From Limnochordia bacterium (lineage in GTDB: Bacteria > Bacillota > Limnochordia > Darwinibacteriales > DTU012), in contig SKHL01000023.1 of NCBI GenBank assembly GCA_007116995.1, positions 1 through 5,802 of the forward strand: DNA of 5,802 bases. The letters run 5' to 3'. Within the stretch, counting starts at the first letter, position 1. Each line of letters begins with the position of its first letter. Positions 5,779-5,802 of this stretch are shown here, piece after piece. The notes under the pieces are model-generated. The model was not told where the DNA came from. It did not search any database and saw nothing but the letters and a program-made list of their open reading frames with translations. The position numbers and the translations under genes are program-made.

Positions 5779-5802
5779 AAATATCGGTAACTGGATATGA
5801 AG

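Overview
The window looks like a core chromosomal segment of a low-to-medium GC Gram-positive bacterium. Shine-Dalgarno sites are strong (AAGGAGG or close variants), TTG and GTG starts are used beside ATG, and the gene order Asp23/YloU - FakA/YloV - (DegV) - RecG - RsmD is typical of Firmicutes. A DegV gene sits between fakA and recG, where Bacillus subtilis (from memory) has the serine dehydratase genes. This points to a clostridial lineage rather than Bacillus, but I cannot name the genus.

All five recognisable genes lie on the minus strand and are transcribed from right to left. At the right edge (5643-5802) is a divergent intergenic region. A sigma-A type promoter (TTTACA-17-TAAAAT) fires leftward into the operon. 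A second, extended -10 promoter (TTGCAA-17-TACAAT) fires rightward out of the window, probably into rpmB by synteny. The leftward operon starts with an Asp23/Gls24 protein (5274-5642). A FakA-type fatty acid kinase follows (3578-5257, TTG start), and then a DegV/FakB-type fatty acid-binding protein (2674-3528, GTG start). An intrinsic terminator (2631-2661) closes this unit only 12 bases after the DegV stop. recG (610-2616) begins 14 bases beyond the T-tract of that terminator, so recG depends on readthrough or on a promoter inside upstream genes.

Between recG and rsmD is a 336-base non-coding stretch (274-609). It holds the most unusual feature of the window: a perfect 59-bp tandem repeat (437-587, about 2.6 copies). 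Each copy carries the same perfect 11-bp-arm palindrome. The rest (274-436) is a leader-like stretch with two small inverted repeats upstream of rsmD. The 5' 91 codons of rsmD (TTG start at 273) run off the left edge.

Functionally, FakA plus DegV forms a complete two-part fatty acid kinase: DegV/FakB presents a fatty acid and FakA phosphorylates it, feeding acyl-phosphate to phospholipid synthesis. The Asp23 protein is an envelope-associated partner in the same transcript. RecG (replication fork rescue) and RsmD (16S rRNA methylation) are housekeeping genes. I see no mobile element, CRISPR array, tRNA, rRNA or defence system. Apart from the repeat array and the terminator/recG arrangement the region is ordinary.
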